16,074 nucleotides of DNA from DATLFI01 sp035524895 (GTDB lineage: Bacteria > Acidobacteriota > Thermoanaerobaculia > Multivoradales > Multivoraceae): the NCBI GenBank assembly GCA_035524895.1, contig DATLFI010000294.1, forward strand, positions 1 to 16,074. The letters are read 5' to 3'. A program made the translations under genes and the position numbers. Shown here in pieces: positions 14,639-16,074 of the stretch. Below the pieces are notes generated by a model. That model was not told the DNA's origin and did no database searches. It saw only the letters and a program-made list of their open reading frames with translations. Numbering within the stretch: position 1 is the first letter of the stretch; each line of letters opens with the position of its first letter.

Positions 14639-16074
14639 CGGTGGACGTGCTGCATCCCGAGGCGGCCCTGGCGATCGCGCTGGGCTTGCCCGTGATCACC
14701 GCGCTCACGGTGCTGGCGCTGGCTTCCCGTCCCAACGCTCGCGATACGGCCACCATGATCGGGGCGGCCGCGACCTTCCTCGCTTCGTGCTCCCTGGTGC
14801 CGAGCGTGCGGGCCGGTGAAGGCGTGGATCTGCGCCTGCTCGAGCTCTTCGGCGGGGAGTGGCTCGCCTTCCATGTAGAGCCGCTGGGGATGCTGTTCGG
14901 ACTGGTCGCGAGCGGGCTGTGGCTGGTCACGTGCGTCTACGCGATCGGCTACATGCGCGCGCACCACGAGCGTGCCCTGGGACGCTTCTTCGCGTTCTTC
15001 GCGATCGCCATCGGGGCCGCGCTCGGCGTTGCCTATGCCGCGAACCTGGTGACTCTGTTTCTGTTCTACGAGGCGCTGACCTTCTCGACGTTTCCGCTTG
15101 TCACGCACCGCCAGAGCGACGAGGCGAGGCGGGCGGGCCGCGTGTACATCGGCGTGCTGGTCGCGACCTCGACCACGTTCTTCCTGTTCGCGATCCTGTG
15201 GACCTGGCGACTCGCGGGCACCACCGAGCTCCGAGCGGGCGGACTGTTGCCGGCCGGCGTCGCCGACGGTACGGTGACGGTGCTGTTGTTGCTCTACGCC
15301 TTCGGCATCGGCAAGGCGGCGCTGATGCCGTTCCACCGCTGGCTACCTGCGGCCATGGTCGCTCCAGCACCGGTGAGCGCTTTGCTGCACGCCGTGGCGG
15401 TCGTCAAGGCGGGCGTGTTCACCGTGCTCAAAGTGACGACCTGCGTCTTCGGACTGGATCGGCTTCAGGCGATGGGACGCTCCCTGCTCGAGGGCACGAC
15501 GCCCCTCGTACTGGTCGCGAGCTTCACGATCGTCGCCGCCTCCGTGGTGGCGCTGCAGCAGGACAACCTCAAGGCTCGTCTGGCGTACTCGACGATCGGC
15601 CAGCTCTCGTACATCGTTCTGGGTGCCGCGCTCGCGACGCCGCAGGCCCTGCTCGGCGGTAGCCTGCACATGCTGACCCACGCCGCCGGCAAGATCACGC
15701 TGTTCTTTTGCGCGGGTGCCATCTACCTGGCGGAGCACAAGACGCGCGTCAGTGAGCTCGACGGGATCGGCCGGCGCATGCCCTGGACCATGACCGCGTT
15801 CCTGCTGGCCTCCCTCAGCATCATCGGCCTGCCGCCGTTCGGCGGTCTCTGGAGCAAGTGGTACCTGGTCCTGGGGGCGCTCGAGGCGGGCCGCGGATGG
15901 GTGGTGGGTGTTCTGGTGGCGAGCGCGCTGCTCAACGCCGCCTACCTGCTGCCGATCTCGCTGCGGGCGTTCTTCTCAGGGCCGTGTGGAGCGGCCGGGC
16001 GCGGGGGCGAGGCGCCGGCGGCGTGCGTGGTGCCCCTCGTGCTCACGGCGGCGTCCTGCGTGGCCCTGTTCTTC
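14635..16074 (+). CDS. Second large antiporter subunit (MrpD'/MrpA N-terminal-like, NuoL/M/N family), runs off right edge
   Basis: The open frame of 480 codons has no stop before the window ends, so the 3' end is missing. It is another Proton_antipo_M protein. Glu146 in LFYEALTFSTFP, Lys227 in GIGKAALMPFHRWLP, His252 and Lys258 in SALLHAVAVVKAGVF, Lys353 in HMLTHAAGKITLFF and Lys408 in GLWSKWYL mark the ion path. The APxPVSALLHAVAVVKAG stretch is closer to MrpA and NuoL than the mrpD gene just upstream is. It lacks the MbhD/MbhE C-terminal domain at least to residue 480; that domain is fused to mrpB in this operon. The start is GTG at 14635, overlapping the mrpD stop by four bases (GTGA). A second GTG at 14641 is possible. 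Confidence 0.92.
   Translation, partial: MTVDVLHPEAALAIALGLPVITALTVLALASRPNARDTATMIGAAATFLASCSLVPSVRAGEGVDLRLLELFGGEWLAFHVEPLGMLFGLVASGLWLVTCVYAIGYMRAHHERALGRFFAFFAIAIGAALGVAYAANLVTLFLFYEALTFSTFPLVTHRQSDEARRAGRVYIGVLVATSTTFFLFAILWTWRLAGTTELRAGGLLPAGVADGTVTVLLLLYAFGIGKAALMPFHRWLPAAMVAPAPVSALLHAVAVVKAGVFTVLKVTTCVFGLDRLQAMGRSLLEGTTPLVLVASFTIVAASVVALQQDNLKARLAYSTIGQLSYIVLGAALATPQALLGGSLHMLTHAAGKITLFFCAGAIYLAEHKTRVSELDGIGRRMPWTMTAFLLASLSIIGLPPFGGLWSKWYLVLGALEAGRGWVVGVLVASALLNAAYLLPISLRAFFSGPCGAAGRGGEAPAACVVPLVLTAASCVALFF

Overview
The window is GC-rich bacterial DNA with tightly packed genes, strong third-position GC bias and many long open shadow frames. It looks chromosomal. YceH/UPF0502, NhaA, a TatD nuclease and an Mrp-type antiporter operon together point to a Gram-negative bacterium, either Pseudomonadota or a delta-type relative such as a myxobacterial or Binatota-like lineage. 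I cannot place it further from sequence alone. I see no rRNA, tRNA, CRISPR array, transposase, integrase or phage gene.

Region 1 (1-2880), acyl-CoA metabolism: the 3' part of a thiolase on + converges with an AMP-forming acyl-CoA synthetase on -. A REP-like perfect hairpin of a kind widespread in proteobacterial intergenic DNA lies between them. The thiolase reading frame is broken by a frameshift near 104-113.

Region 2 (2881-4644): an AT-richer divergent control region with three TTGCTA boxes, a doubtful 47-residue ORF, a small exported protein of unknown function, and a TatD-family metallo-hydrolase that overlaps it by one base (TGATG).

Region 3 (4645-8669), housekeeping: nhaA (-) converges with tatD and is divergent from an M42-family aminopeptidase (+). 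The peptidase is followed by yceH (+), which converges with a small M50 site-2-type membrane protease (-). The nhaA leader can form a 9-bp stem whose 3' arm ends next to the start codon. Two back-to-back hairpins sit further upstream.

Region 4 (8670-10186): an exported serine hydrolase of the beta-lactamase/EstB-like class on -.

Region 5 (10187-16074): a multisubunit cation/proton antiporter operon on +, in the order mrpE-F-G-[MrpA C-terminal domain fused to MrpB]-C-D-D'. Genes overlap by a few bases or lie within about 26 bp. The last gene runs off the right edge. The MrpA carboxy-terminal module (MbhD/MbhE-like) is joined to MrpB rather than to a large NuoL-like MrpA. The gene order is collinear with the antiporter module of archaeal Mbh/Mbs complexes and resembles truncated-MrpA ('group 2') Mrp operons. 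A 20-codon ORF with an excellent ribosome binding site ends exactly on the proposed mrpE start codon. Together with NhaA, this gives the organism two unrelated Na+/H+ antiport systems within 16 kb, which fits Na+ and pH homeostasis.
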